The notes beneath the pieces were generated by a model. It worked only from the letters and a program-made list of their open reading frames with translations, ran no database searches and had not been told where the DNA came from. The translations under genes were made by a program, and so were the position numbers. From Carnegiea gigantea (taxonomy: Eukaryota > Streptophyta > Magnoliopsida > Caryophyllales > Cactaceae), in NCBI GenBank assembly GCA_029747015.1, contig JAKOGI010000003.1:1830001-1894000 (forward strand): DNA of 64,000 nucleotides. The letters run 5' to 3'. Positions within the stretch are counted from its first letter, which is position 1; the number at the start of each line of letters is the position of its first letter. Positions 1 to 11,705 of the stretch are shown here, in pieces.

Positions 1-1232
1 TTTGAAGCAAATGTTACCCCAAAAAAAAAAAAAGAAAAGGGATAGGAAGGTTAAAAAAACCTTAAAAATTCAACAACTTTTTTTGTTTAACAGTTTTTGA
101 TGCACATAGTTCTCGTAAACCTAAATTGATGATATAAGAAATGATATTAGGCTAGCTAATTTAGCTGCCAAAGTCAAGCATGATTTGAAGGTGGATTATT
201 TTGGACTCGCATTTGCTATTAGTTAGTCTCTAGTAAGTATATCTTCAAAATAAAATGGTAATATAAATCAAGACGTTTCCAACTCATGAAATTAGATTAT
301 GCCAATTCAGATTTTGTTCCAATTAAGATAGCAATTGATTTTGGGGGGAGGGGGAATAGTTTTCTCGGAAAATTATTTTTCATGGTAATTTTTTTTCAAG
401 GAAATGAACTTTTAATTACATTTCCGATGTTTGAGACAAGATAAATCACTTTTCATGAAAAAAAGAAAATGTTAGTTGAATTATTTAAGTAAGGAAAAAT
501 GTCCGACTGAATTATTGAAGCAGAGATAATTAATTACAAAATGAAGGAATATTCAACTCAAAATTCAAATTTGAGTTTCGTCTTTTAATATTGTCTATCG
601 AATAATAAAGTTTCATTCCAAACCCTGTTAAAATTTTTAATGTGGTGAAAACGTCAAGTACTGGGAGAAAAAAATGAAAATTAAGTTGCCATTGTGGAGA
701 TAATTATCGACCAAATGAAAAAATGATGAGCTCAAAATTTATATTTTAGCTTATTTTTAATTTTTCCCACCCAATAATCAAACTTTAATTCAAAATATTG
801 AAATCGTTTTAGTGGTGAAAAATGTTAGTTGGATTGTTAAGTGGTAAAAAATATCGATTGAATTGTCGTAGTCTACATAAATTTTGACCAAAAGGAGAAA
901 TGTTGAGCTCAAAATATAGAAAATCAACTTCCTTTCTTCTTCAAATATAAAATATTTTCCTCCATTCGAATGAAAGTAATTTTTTCTTGAAAAAAAATTT
1001 ATGTCTATTACTGTGCCAAACAGAAAAAATTGCAAATTTATTTTTCAGAAAAATTATTTTCCCCCAACCAAATACCATGTAAGTCATTGCAGTTTAAATG
1101 TTAAATTATCATATTAGAAATGTTCATTTGTGCTAGACATTGTAAAGTTGTAGGGGAAGCTGTGTTGGATCTGCTTTAGGCTTTGATATAATCATTTGGA
1201 TCCTATGTATGTCAAGTAGATGATTTGTATTT
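1..1232. other. AT-rich intergenic DNA, no gene seen
   Basis: Very AT-rich sequence with many short A and T runs. The open frames here are short, low-complexity and carry no recognisable domain. It ends at the target-site duplication of the LTR element that follows. Confidence 0.6.
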
Positions 1233-1237
1233 ACTAC

Positions 1238-4200
1238 TGTTAGTTTCCTTAAACTTACAATATGTTTCATAAATATATTTTGATAAAAGACAAAAATGAG
1301 TTGGTCTATTAGTATATTTATTGTATTATACAATTAGATCTACCTTAGAATTATTATTATTTAAATGTGCTATATATTTTTGAAGTGGATATTGGTATAT
1401 TAATATTACTTAATTGATTTTATATAAGGTGTCACAATATCTTTGAGATTGTTTAATATTCAAATTTAAATATGTAATCTTTATGATATTATATTGTGTG
1501 ATTCAAATTTGAATATAAGGTTATGATTCTTTAAATATGGCCATATCTTTTGAAATTCAATTCTAATTGTTGCTTGGCCTAAAAATAGAACTAACAGATT
1601 TTTAGCATCAACTAGCTGTTGCAAGAAATCACCAAGGTAGTCGTTGAAGATTTGGAACTGTTATTGAAAATTAGTTGCAATTCAAGGCCTTGAAACTAGA
1701 TTCCAAGGACTTGAAGATCAGCTGAAGATTTTCCTTTCATATTTGAAAGTAACAGGTACTTCAATTCTTTTTGTTATAACAAGGGAAGACTTTGCAGCTG
1801 AGGAGTACACAAGAAAGAGAGCACAAGCAATTGTCATACTCAATACTTACTTGCATACTTTGCACTTTAACTTGCTTTATATTTATTCAAGTTGTATTGT
1901 TCAAGTCGTAAGTAGGGTGAGATTATAAAGTTGAAGGGTCAACTCTGTCAATGACTTGTTGAAGGGTCAACTTGTAGCTTGAAACTTAGAGTAGGTGTAC
2001 TCTAGAGTTGTGTAATCCCTCCTAATAAAATTGGGTTAATTCTAGAGTTAGAGGACTCTAGGCGGGGATTAAGCCTGGTTGAGGCTAACCTCGTTAAAAA
2101 TTACTCGTGTCTTGTCTGCATTTACTTGATGCATTTCTATTTTTATTATTTTAAGACTTTGATCATCACCCTATTCACACCCCCTAACGTGATTTAACTA
2201 GCCAAAATTGGGCCAACAATTAGTATCCGAGTTAGTACTATTTTTTAAAGACTTTACCGTCTAATAGTTTGATCCCATGGCTAGTTATGATTTTGACTCT
2301 GATTGCCCTCCACTTTTTAAAGGTACTAATTATTTTTTGTGGCAGGAAACAATGGAACGTTATACTAAGCACAAGGGTCTCGATCGTTGAAAAATCATAG
2401 TCAAAGGTCCAATAGTTATTGAGAAATCAAAAAATGAATATGCTGAATATGATTACAAGTGAATATTCAAAAATCTTAAAGTTATAAACATTTTATATTG
2501 TGCTCTTATTGTTGATATTTATGAGTTTATCTCACATTCTAATAGTACCAAAGAAATTTGGGAGACTTTTTATAATTTATATGGTACTAATCAAAATGTG
2601 GTATTAAGCAAATTTGTGGCACAAGATGAAATAATCATGGAAGGAAATGTTAAGCAAGTTGAGGATCACCTGCTACATGAAGAGCAAGAACATGAATGAT
2701 GTCAAGCATGCCCATATTGAAGAATTTCTTGAAAATGGTGAGAAAAATAATGATTCTAGTGATTCATCTATTCTCCAAAGTGGCAAGGATGAGGCAACAT
2801 CCATAATCGAATTTTCAAATAATAGTTTTTCTCAAAGTTGTCATATTTCTTATGATTTAAACACCACACCAAATTTTCAACTTTCAAAAATTCTTAATTG
2901 TGGTGTTAAATCAAGAAAATCTATCAAGATTGAGGGAGAGAAAAACCTCATTAATTTTTCTTGCTTCTAACAATTTTGAATCCAAGAAGAAAAGGGCATT
3001 AAGATTTGGTCAAGCAACTTCATTCTTGAAGAAATCAAAAAAGAATGCGCATGTTCGTGGGATATTATTGATTCCTCATTTACATACTAATAATGAATTT
3101 TTAATAGCATTTGATTCTCTTGAAAATTTAAGTGGATAAGGAAACATTGGAGTTTCGAAAAGGTATATGGTAAGTTATGGTTTGCCAAAAATAAAAATAA
3201 GGTAAGTTCATTTGTTTTGTCAATGCTTAGATTTCAAGGCCCTGAAATACAGTCCAAGGCGGCAGAAATTGGAAATTTTAGTGTGATTGAATCAAGGGTT
3301 GGATTTTTTTATTTCAACAACATGAATGAAAATAGAAATTTGAATTCTTACCAAATTGAAGTTGATGTTATATTTGCATGGTTTACTTCCTATTTGAGAA
3401 ATTTTAATTTTCAAATTTTTGAGTTTCAATTTGCTTAATTATCTTTAGAAGATGAGCATGATTAATATTCCAATATATCTTACACTATTATGACATGTTA
3501 TTATGCACATATGATCTCAATGCTTTTGTCCATAATTATTATGATCCCTAATACTTATATTGCTTGTTTGTAGAAGAGAAAAATTATATCACTTGATCAT
3601 TTTTCGATAGTCTCGATTTACTCTTGATAAGGGGAGAATTTTGTTAATGTTAATCACTTATTGCATCATTATGTTGTTTATGAGAATTTCAAGTCAATGA
3701 ACATTAGCGTATGTGATTAATTTTATTAGTATTTTATCCCTGTATATTTTTTATGAGTGCCACAGATTGAGGGGGAGCATCTTTATATGACATTGATTTA
3801 TTAAGGGGGAGTTATATGTGTTTGCCATAATTTTTTATAAGCTTCAGTTTTCCTTTTTCCTTTTTATGCTACCCTTTTGATGAAATACAAAAGGGGGAGA
3901 AGAATTTGAAAAGCTTTTGTGGCGTGTCATTCAGAATTATATTAATATATTATTTTTATTAGGTTTTGTCTTTCATCAAAAAGGGGGAGATTGTTAGTTT
4001 CCTTAAGCTTACAATATGTTTCATAAATATATTTTGATGAAAGAAAAAAATGAGTTGGTCCATTGGTATATTTATTGTATTATAATTGGATCTACCTTAG
4101 AATTAATATTGTTTAAATGTGCTATATTTTTGAAGTGGATATTGGAATATTAATATTACTTAATTAATTTTATATAAGTTGTCACAATATCTTTGAGATT

Positions 4201-4968
4201 GTTTAATATTTAAATTTAAATATGTAATCTTTATGATATTATATTATATGATTCAAATTTGAATATAAGATTATGATTCTCTAAATATGGCCATATCCTT
4301 TGAAATTCAATTCTAGTTGTTACTTGATCTAAAAAAAGAACTAACAGATTTTTAGCTTCAACTAACCATTGCAAGAAATCAGCAAGGTAGCCGTTGAAGA
4401 GTTGGAGTTGTTATTGAAAATTAGTTACAGTTTAAGGCCTTAAAACTAGATTCTAAAGATTTGAAGATCAACTGAAAATTTTCCTTCTATATTTGAAAGT
4501 AACGGCTACTTTAACTCTTTTTGTTATAAAAAGGGAAGACTTTGCAGCTGAGGAGTACACAAGAAAAAGAGCACAAGCAATTGTCATACTCAATACTTAC
4601 TTGCATACTTTGCGCTTTAACTTGCTTTACATTTATTCAAGTTATATTTTCAAGTTGTAAGTAGAGTGGGATTATAGAGTTGAAGGGTCAACTCTACCAA
4701 TGACTTGTTGAATGGTCAACTTGTAACTTTGAATTTAAAGTAGGTGTACTCTAGAGTTGTATAATCTCTTCTAATAAAATTGGGTTAATCCTAAAGTTAT
4801 GGAACTCTAGACGGAGACTAAGCCGGGTTGAAGTTAACCTCGTTTAAAATTACTCATGTCTTGTCCGTATTTACTTTACGCATTTTTATTTTAATTATTT
4901 TGAGATTTTGATCATCACCTTATTCACACCCCCTCTAAAGTGATTTACTAGCCAAAATCAGGCCAACA
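1238..4968 (+). mobile_element. Non-autonomous Ty1/copia-like LTR retrotransposon (gag remnant only)
   Basis: Two long direct repeats, 1238..2218 and 3992..4968, begin TGTTAG and end CCAACA. The whole is flanked by the 5-bp duplication ACTAC (1233..1237 and 4969..4973). After the left LTR there is a degenerate primer-binding site resembling TGGTATCAGAGC, and before the right LTR a polypurine tract, AAAAGGGGGAGAT, so the element reads on the plus strand. The 1.77-kb interior holds only a broken gag and AT-rich filler; no protease, integrase or reverse transcriptase is visible. The LTRs differ at many positions by eye, so the insertion is not recent. The long LTRs, TGTT start and AAGGGGGAGA tract fit copia elements; the lineage is not assigned. 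Confidence 0.9.
2277..3139 (+). pseudogene. Decayed copia gag inside the LTR element at 1.2-5.0 kb
   Basis: From the ATG at 2277 the frame reads like the N-terminus of plant copia gag: a short acidic start, then PPLFKGTNYFLWQ, then a later KEIWETFYNLYGTN block (UBN2-type gag). It is interrupted by in-frame stops near 2388 and 2460 and shifts frame before 2650. Downstream pieces at 2647..2970 and 2900..3139 overlap in different frames and look like the rest of gag without a clear zinc knuckle. No functional product is expected. Confidence 0.65.
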
Positions 4969-5447
4969 ACTACTGTTCTTTTGAAGCAATGAAAGTCACT
5001 TAAATTTGTTCCCAAAAAAAAAAGTCAACCTAAAATAATTGAAACGGTTATTGAATACTTAGCTCTTAATCGAAATTTTAAGTCTAAACTGAAGGTAACC
5101 CTACAAAATTCACGAAGAAAATAAAAATGTGGATCTATTTCAACAAAAAAAGAAAAAAAAAAGGTGCAATTATCCTGCGCAATGGGTATGACGATCCAAA
5201 CAGAAAGCTGTCCAGTGTCCACCGCGCCGCGGCAGCGATCGAAACCGTGTGCGGCAAAAAAACAAACACTTCGACGGCTCTTTTTTTCATACGTCTCTCT
5301 CTCTCTCTCGCCCTCTCTCCTGGGTCTCCGTTGGGGAACAAGAGGAGCTTTTGCTCGAACTAAAGAAGCACAATTCGGGTTTCAACCAAAAGCTATTTGT
5401 TTTCAGTTTGCCTGTGACTCTTTGACACTTTGCCAGAAAAATCAAAC

Positions 5448-6155
5448 ATGGAAGAGCAGCAAATCAGGGCCGAGATTTACCATGAGCGGCAAAGATTGCA
5501 GTTTTGCCTCCTTCATGCCCTCAACAACCTCTTTCAGGTAGACCCCACTTCTCTCTCTTCTATTTCTATTGGTAACTCCAATGTTACTGTGGTGGGATTT
5601 TGTCAATTGCCCTAGAAATTTGAGGGGCATTTCAATTTTTGTGATTAAATCTCAGTTAGTAAAAAGGGTTTTATTCAATTTTAGGAGAAGGATGCATTTA
5701 CCCGGGCAGATTTGGATGGAATTGCTGAAAAACTCAGTCTTGATGATCCCACCCCAGATAGATGGACCCCAATCTCTGTTGTCTTCAAACCTCACCATAA
5801 TTTGATAACTGGGAACTATGATGTTAATGTATTGATAGCTGCCCTTGAAAGAAAAGGCAAGAATGTTGTATGGCATGATCGGAGAAATGGAGCTTCTTCA
5901 ATCGATCTTGAGGGTTCTGAAAGAGGGTTAATGGGGATTGTGGTTAATATTCCTGTGAGAAGGTTTGGTGGGCTTTGGAAGGGCAGGCATTGGGTTGCTA
6001 TGAGGAAGATTGATGGGGTTTGGTATAACTTGGATAGCGATCTTAAGGCTCCTAAGCCATTCAACCATGTCAGTGATGTTAGGGTGTTTTTGGATAGTGT
6101 CATTCTTGAGGGTGGTGAGATTTTGCTTGTCATGAATGATAAGCAAGGGGATTGA
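5448..6155 (+). CDS. JOSL: Josephin-like deubiquitinase (two exons)
   Basis: Encodes a 186-aa cysteine protease of the Josephin (MJD) family, which removes ubiquitin from proteins. Exon 1 is 5448..5537 (30 codons) and exon 2 is 5685..6155; the 147-bp intron starts GTAGAC and ends TTTTAG, and the join is in phase. The catalytic Cys is C20 in LQFCLLHALNNLFQ, the His is H132 in GRHWVA, and the third residue is D147 in NLDSDL, at the position of Asn134 of ataxin-3 and as in the short JOSD proteins. The length matches JOSD1/2-type proteins (about 190-200 aa) and there are no ubiquitin-interacting motifs, so it is not an ataxin-3 orthologue. The start is the first in-frame ATG after a CT-rich leader (about 5290..5325), typical of a plant 5' UTR. 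Membership is seen from motifs; activity is inferred. Confidence 0.92.
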
Positions 6156-6890
6156 TTGCTTGATTGTTGAGGTGTTTGTTTGGTCATTGATGGAAGAAGA
6201 ACCAATGGAAATTGTGTTCAGCTTCAAAATAGTTGTTTAAAGGTGAATTCCTGTGGTTGTTTTGAGCCATATCTGTGTCTTCCTGAGTGAAGAGAGGTCA
6301 AAGGATAGGTTGATTTTCATATGTTGTGGTTTTCTTGTACTGGCGAACGGAAGGAGTAACAGAGAAGCACATGTAAGATTTGAGTGAAATCCAATACTTT
6401 GGAGCAGCTAAAACAAACGGTGGAATTCATCCTTGTGGCATTGGATACCTTCTATCAAGTTCTCAATCTTCTATGCTGAACATTGATGACTTGATGCTGC
6501 CTTGCTAATCTAGTGGCTCAGTCTCCTCTGTACATAATGCATAGTTGGTTCTCCCAAATATAATAATAGAAAGATTGTATAGGCTTTCAGTTCGTAGATT
6601 GTATACATGTATTGTTGTTTCAAATAGGGAATAATATGCATTTTTCTTGCATCTCTAAGCTGTTCCCGTAAAAATGATTCATCTGTGGACATAAATTTTC
6701 TTGTTGTGTCTTGCAACGATTTTCCCAGTGAAAACAGCCCCTCCCTCTCCAAAAAAAAAGAAAAGAAAAAGAAGCAAAGAAAAGAAGAAACACAAACGCA
6801 CAAAACAGGATATTAGTTTAATTTGTATGGTATTTAGCATAAAATAATGGAATCCAACCATCTCAGCAGGCTAATTTAGATTTTAGAGTG
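6156..6890. other. 3' flank of the Josephin-like gene, no further gene
   Basis: AT-rich DNA downstream of the stop codon, probably including the 3' UTR. Frames on either strand are shadows or low-complexity. No clear polyadenylation site stands out. Confidence 0.4.
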
Positions 6891-6896
6891 GTATTA

Positions 6897-7262
6897 GAGC
6901 CCCTCCAACGGTGGACTCGCGAGGGAAAAGCAGGAGAGAGAAAGGAGGTGAGGCGAGGGAGTTGCCGTAGCGGACGCGTTGTGGTGCGCACCTCACGGGA
7001 AGGCTCGGCGCAGAGAGCCAACTCGTGAGGTTTGTTTTATTTTTTTTAATATTTTTTATTAGTTTTTCTTTTTTTGATTCGAAAAATAAAGACGTGTATC
7101 ATAGAGTGGGTTCATAGGTATTATTTTATTTGGTAAGGTAAAGTTGTGAGTTTTCAACTAGAGAGAGTGAGGATTGTGAGATAAAAAATTAAAGAGAAGG
7201 TTGATCTGGTAGTGGTAGGCCCCACTGGTGAGAAAAAAATTGGTTCACCATTGGGTTTGCTC
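6897..7262. mobile_element. 366-bp MITE with TTA target duplication (PIF/Harbinger-like)
   Basis: The ends are imperfect inverted repeats: left GAGCCCCTCCAACGGTGG, right (read on the minus strand) GAGCAAACCCAATGGTGAA. TTA lies directly outside both ends (6894..6896 and 7263..7265), the target duplication of the PIF/Harbinger superfamily. There is no coding capacity; the interior is GC-rich at the left and AT-rich in the middle. Confidence 0.7.
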
Positions 7263-7329
7263 TTAGAAAACAAGTAACCTGGGAAATCCCTTTTTTTTGT
7301 CCCTCTTCCTCATTAGTCTTCTCCTCAAA

Positions 7330-7681
7330 TGTCACAGACAAGTGTCCCACATCGGAAAAGTAATGGGAGGATCATTGACTTATAAGCGGTAGCGTCACAC
7401 ATCCCATCAGACCGGCGTTTTGTGGAGAGGATAATGGTCCTGTGACAAGTGGTATCAGAGCTAACTCAGACCCGATTCCGATGTCTCGCCAAACGCTCCG
7501 ATGGGCGGGGTAGGCAAGGATGCCCATTGTGACGAGGGCGTTACAGGATTGGATGGGGGAGAATGTCACGGACAAGAGTCTCACATTAGAAAAGTGATAG
7601 GAGGGTCCAGGGCTTATAAGCGTTGGCGCTGCACACACCATCATACCAACATTTTGGGGAGAGGGTGATGGCCCCGTGCCA
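7330..7681 (+). mobile_element. Complete TRIM (miniature LTR retrotransposon)
   Basis: Two 118-bp direct repeats, 7330..7447 and 7564..7681, both start TGTCAC and are similar along their length. Between them is a 116-bp interior that begins almost at once with the primer-binding site TGGTATCAGAGC (7450..7461), complementary to initiator tRNA-Met, and ends with the purine tract GGATGGGGGAGAA. CAAA lies directly outside each end (7326..7329 and 7682..7685), a 4-bp target duplication. Short LTRs, minimal interior, PBS and PPT without coding sequence define a TRIM. Each LTR has a CTTATAAGCG box that could be its promoter TATA. Confidence 0.88.
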
Positions 7682-7689
7682 CAAAGCAA

Positions 7690-8533
7690 CCGCTGTCCCA
7701 TATGTTGGAAGCACTGCCTGATCAGGTGTTGATAAGAAATGATTGGAACCACTAAATAGAAGTAGATAATCAGCACTTAAGGAAACTCACATAAAAGAAG
7801 ATATTGCTTGGATTTTTTTTGTTTGGGGGGGGGGGGGGGCGCCTTGTTCCAAGAATGTGAATATATTGTGGATTATCATGTTTGTGAGATTCTTGAAGCA
7901 ATTTGGCAGTACCATCAGTCACTACGTATGGGCGTTTCATTTTTTGAGAAGCTAGCAGTAACCCTAGCTACTGCTAACTGATTTATATGGATTATCAATG
8001 CCTGTGCCATTTTTATAGAATCTTAGGGAGTAAAAATCAGAACTCACCCCTTCATGGAAAAAGCCGGTGCATCTACTGAAGCATTTGGGATTTGGAATGC
8101 CACTGTTGGGTTTTGTAACTTCGATATGGCCAATCATTTTTTGCATTTCCTGCAAAAACCCAATCCTTTTTCCTTCGACTAAATTTTTTAACAAGATCTT
8201 TTTTGGTGATGAGTCTCCACTCAATCAACAATCTGAAGCCATCCCCCTCTCGGTGATTCCTAGCTCAGCTATGTGTACACTATCTCTTCTACGGCTGTAT
8301 CTTGTCCAAGCCAAGATCTTTGTGAGAGGCACTGGTACAATGATCTGCTAAGGATGAATAGCGCTATCCTGACTGTTTGATAAAAGTGCAGCAAATGTTG
8401 ATTGAATTCTTGGACAATGGATAACAAAAACCACGAACAGTAACGCAAATCAGCCAATAGTACAAACTAAAGGTGATGCATATAGAGAAAGAAGATGAAA
8501 TACATATACATGGGGGAATACAGTATAGGTTGA
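7690..8533. other. Intergenic region, no gene recognised
   Basis: Contains a T8 run followed by G15 at 7825..7839 and moderately complex DNA. An open frame at 8067..8351 has no recognisable domain. It ends at the 3' end of the TSP9-like gene. Confidence 0.4.
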
Positions 8534-8824
8534 TCATTTCTTAGCAAAAAGGCCACCAAGGCCACCATTGCCGTTCTTCTTCTTGGCGGCGACGGAGACG
8601 GAGGCGGTGCCCTTGCGGCTGCTGGTGGTGCCATTGCCGGACTTGTCCTCAACCTTCTTGAGAATGGGGTCAGTCTCATAAAACTGATCCTCCTTTTGCA
8701 GGTTTCCAAGAAGCCAATCAACAAAGCTCTTTTCTTGTTTGCCACTGCCTGCCCCCTTTGCTGCTGTTGCTGCAAACACTCTCCCACCAGCTACTCCTCC
8801 CATGGCCAAGGGCAAAGATGCCAT
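8534..8824 (-). CDS. TSP9: Thylakoid soluble phosphoprotein TSP9
   Basis: A 96-aa single-exon gene for a TSP9-type protein. In spinach, TSP9 is a plant-specific, largely disordered thylakoid protein that is phosphorylated in the light and associates with light-harvesting complexes. The start is the ATG at 8824 ([10 protein letters not shown]); the longer open frame upstream to 8935 is basic and is taken as 5' UTR. Residues 1 to about 20 are Ala/Gly-rich like a plastid transit peptide. The conserved core [12 protein letters not shown] (29-40) is followed by [14 protein letters not shown] (44-57), then a Ser/Thr/Lys-rich tail with candidate phosphosites and the diagnostic C-terminus [10 protein letters not shown]. 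Upstream, a G-box (9160) and a TATA-like AT block (8946) fit light-regulated expression. Family identity is firm; regulation is inferred. Confidence 0.93.
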   Translation of the reverse strand: MASLPLAMGGVAGGRVFAATAAKGAGSGKQEKSFVDWLLGNLQKEDQFYETDPILKKVEDKSGNGTTSSRKGTASVSVAAKKKNGNGGLGGLFAKK

Positions 8825-8945
8825 TTTTATTTTTCTTTTTCTTCTTGGTTTTTGCTGAGCTTTTTCTCTCTCTGTGTGTTTCTGGTGTTGGGCAATGGAG
8901 AAATGCTCAAGCAAAGGCAGTCTGTTGCTGCCCAATGGATGGATA

Positions 8946-8959
8946 ATATATTAATATAT
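8946..8959 (-). promoter_or_regulatory. Candidate TATA region of the TSP9 gene
   Basis: The palindromic AT block ATATATTAATATAT sits about 122 bp upstream of the TSP9 start codon, a plausible distance for a TATA box with a CT/GA-rich 5' UTR. Position and composition only. Confidence 0.35.
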
Positions 8960-9159
8960 CAAAATTTGAGGTTGGCTTGAGGTGAATTTTCAGCCGTTGA
9001 TTTATTGGATTTTGGGTTTTGTGGGATTTTAATTTTATTATGGGAGTGTTTCAACCACGGGTTGTCCACAGGTCTTATCTTTTTATTTATTTTCAATTTC
9101 GTAGGAAAAGAGGATGATATATCATCTCTGTTAAAGAGGGGCTATGGCCATCAGCTTGA

Positions 9160-9167
9160 CACGTGGC
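9160..9167. promoter_or_regulatory. G-box (CACGTGGC) upstream of TSP9
   Basis: CACGTGGC lies about 335 bp upstream of the TSP9 ATG. G-boxes bind bZIP and bHLH (PIF/HY5-type) factors and are common in light-regulated photosynthetic promoters. Function is inferred from position. Confidence 0.4.
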
Positions 9168-9169
9168 AG

Positions 9170-10678
9170 CACGACCAGCAATTACTTATCTGGGTAGTAT
9201 TTGTTTTTTCTGTGGATTTTTGGTTGTCCTTGAAAATAAAAGCCACTAATGAAGGGCTTTGATTGGACTAAGCTTATGTCAACGGCAAAGTTGCAGTAAC
9301 CAAGGTTAGCTTTGGGTGTGTCGCTGCTATATGAGTTGAGGGCATTAAGCATATGCAATAATTATCTATAATTTTGAATCATAAGTAGGGATTTATAATG
9401 TTCATATTATCTCACAAGTTAATTTTTTCTCTCTTCTCTACATCTTGTGGATCACCAATTTGAATCATCAAATAAAATAATATTTATGGACTCCACAACT
9501 AAAATATTATTGGGTTTTAGACTTTTAAGAGTTAGTTCGCAAAAAAAAAAAAAGAGAAAATGTGTAGAGGGCGGATCACGACCGTGAGCTCAACCGTGAG
9601 ACGAGCGTAGCGGATTACTTATGCATGGTATTTTTTGAACCGTGAGCTAAATTTTTGGCTCGCGAGCCTTGAATTTGAGTAAAACTTTTGCATTACAGTT
9701 TAGTCCCCCTTGGTTTTTTTTTTTTTTTTTTTCTGGGGGTCCTTGGGATTGAACTCTACACTGATTTTTTGAAAGGGAATTAGAAGAGCAAAAAGTTATA
9801 GTAATTGTTGTTATACTTATATGACAACCACTGTAAATTAAATAAATTTGCACTTTTCACCTGTATAGATTTAATCATAATCACTTAATTTTTGACTTTA
9901 AACAAATTCATAACATCTGACCGATGAATTTAATCACAATCATTCAAGTTTTGAAAGAGACTAAAGTAAAACGTCTCTCTAAAATTTCTCTATTCCGTTT
10001 CTGTGGAGTAGTAGGTAATCTACGGTTTTTAAATCTAGGATCAATCGGAATCAATCTCTCTACAATTTTGCAATTCAAGGATAAGCTGCTATATCCCCCC
10101 CAAACACCTCATTTGATGGTAGGATTTTTAGGGTATTAGATTTGAATTTGAACTTAAACAATTTATAACATCAAATTTTAAACTAAACTAATATTTTTAA
10201 AATTGTTAAAAATAATTTGAATGGGGTTGTGCTTAGTACTTTAGTATTGACACCCTCGAAGATTTTAGCAACCAAACCAAGAAGCTATTATGCGTTGTCC
10301 TTGTTCAATTGTCACTACTGTTGGCCAACTCTCTGGCAACCTTGGGCACTGACAACTGAGTGTGCGGGAGGCTGCCATGTTAGGGTGTGGTCTTTGGCTA
10401 GGGATGGCGAGTCTAAGGTTTAGACCATCGAAACCACCATATTTTCCGGGGGCAAACTTTCCATCAATCTCCATATCCGTCATTGCCTCCCCCTCTCTCT
10501 TCAACGTTGTTGCTTTGGGCTCCCCCCTCCCTGTTGTCCTCTCAATATCTCCTCTCAAGCGAGCTGCCCTCAACCCTGTTCAGGCGGCAATTCGAGATCA
10601 GTAGTCAACATAATTGGTAGGGTAACCGTCTAAAACTAGGCATGTGGCCAGAAATTAGAGAGGGCTGACTGATGAGTT

Positions 10679-10709
<31 letters not shown>

Positions 10710-11705
10710 CGAGGGGAGGGCACGACAAATGTGGAATGGGAATCCGGGAAAGAAAGGAAATGTTAAAAAAAAACTCATATTTTTCTTCAAATAATGTGGG
10801 TGATACTGTGATGAATGCAAAGCATCCAAACAAATACTATAGAAATATATTTTTCTCAACCTTTACATTTCTTTAATTTTTAAAATATTTTGCAATCATC
10901 TAAAAATTAAAAATAGAATGGACGGTTGGAATTTGCACATGACAAATGTATGGTTCAAATTTTACTAATTACAACTGTTGTCTTAAAATGACAATCGCTA
11001 TAACCGCAAGCATTAGAAGATTATGAGCTCCTGACGAATAAATAAATTTTATCACTTGTATGACAAACCATGTCAGACGGAAACTTCAAAACAGGGAAAT
11101 TTAAATATCAAATTTCTTCTAGAGGATTCCAAACTCATGCCTTGTTATAATAGACAAATAAGAAACAAATCTCACCACACCTTCTAGCAATTTTGGGAGA
11201 TTTTTGATACTGTATTTTTTGCCCATTAACCATGGTTTTGACTAGGTTAATCAAAATTAACAGTCCTAACCACTAGTTTGATAATGTAACACCTCATAAG
11301 CCAAAAAGGAGCATGTACGTACTTCACTTCAACAATAAGTGAGTGCCTGCTCAGCATCACAATGTTTCAAACCAGCACCAACAGTTGGTATCATCTCGTG
11401 GTGAACAAATGCCGAGTTTCCTTCAAATGGACAAGACATGATTTTGTTTGATCAAATAGAACTCTTTCTATTAAGAAACATCAAAGAATTGAAAACATCG
11501 TATAAACAAGCTTGCAGAGACCAGCCAATGATCAAAATTTCTCTAGTAGAAAAAAATACACATACATCAAAGACATCCCACTCAGAGAAATCCAACAGTC
11601 TCACTAAAACAGTGCCATTATGGGATCATCGAATCAACGCCATTGTGTGATTGCCGAGTCAGAGTGAAGGACGACTGACCGCTTGTGCATGTAAACTGCT
11701 GAAAC
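9170..11705. other. Intergenic region without a convincing gene
   Basis: Mostly AT-rich. A GC-richer island at about 10220..10600 is open on both strands (10265..10573 minus, 10362..10604 plus) but shows no known domain. A 29-nt poly-A run (10681..10709) could be an old retroposed tail, but no body or target duplication was found. Confidence 0.4.

Noticed and set aside
5164..5541. 125-codon frame overlapping the first exon of the Josephin-like gene
   Set aside because: It is a different frame from the conserved exon, crosses the CT-rich leader and has no domain.
8467..8787. Frames of 94-106 codons overlapping TSP9 on both strands
   Set aside because: They are shadows of the TSP9 gene with low-complexity composition.
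10265..10604. Overlapping open frames on both strands in a GC-richer island
   Set aside because: No domain, no splice context and both strands open, as expected from composition.
10681..10709. Poly-A run as a retroposon tail
   Set aside because: No element body, pol III boxes or target duplication could be linked to it.
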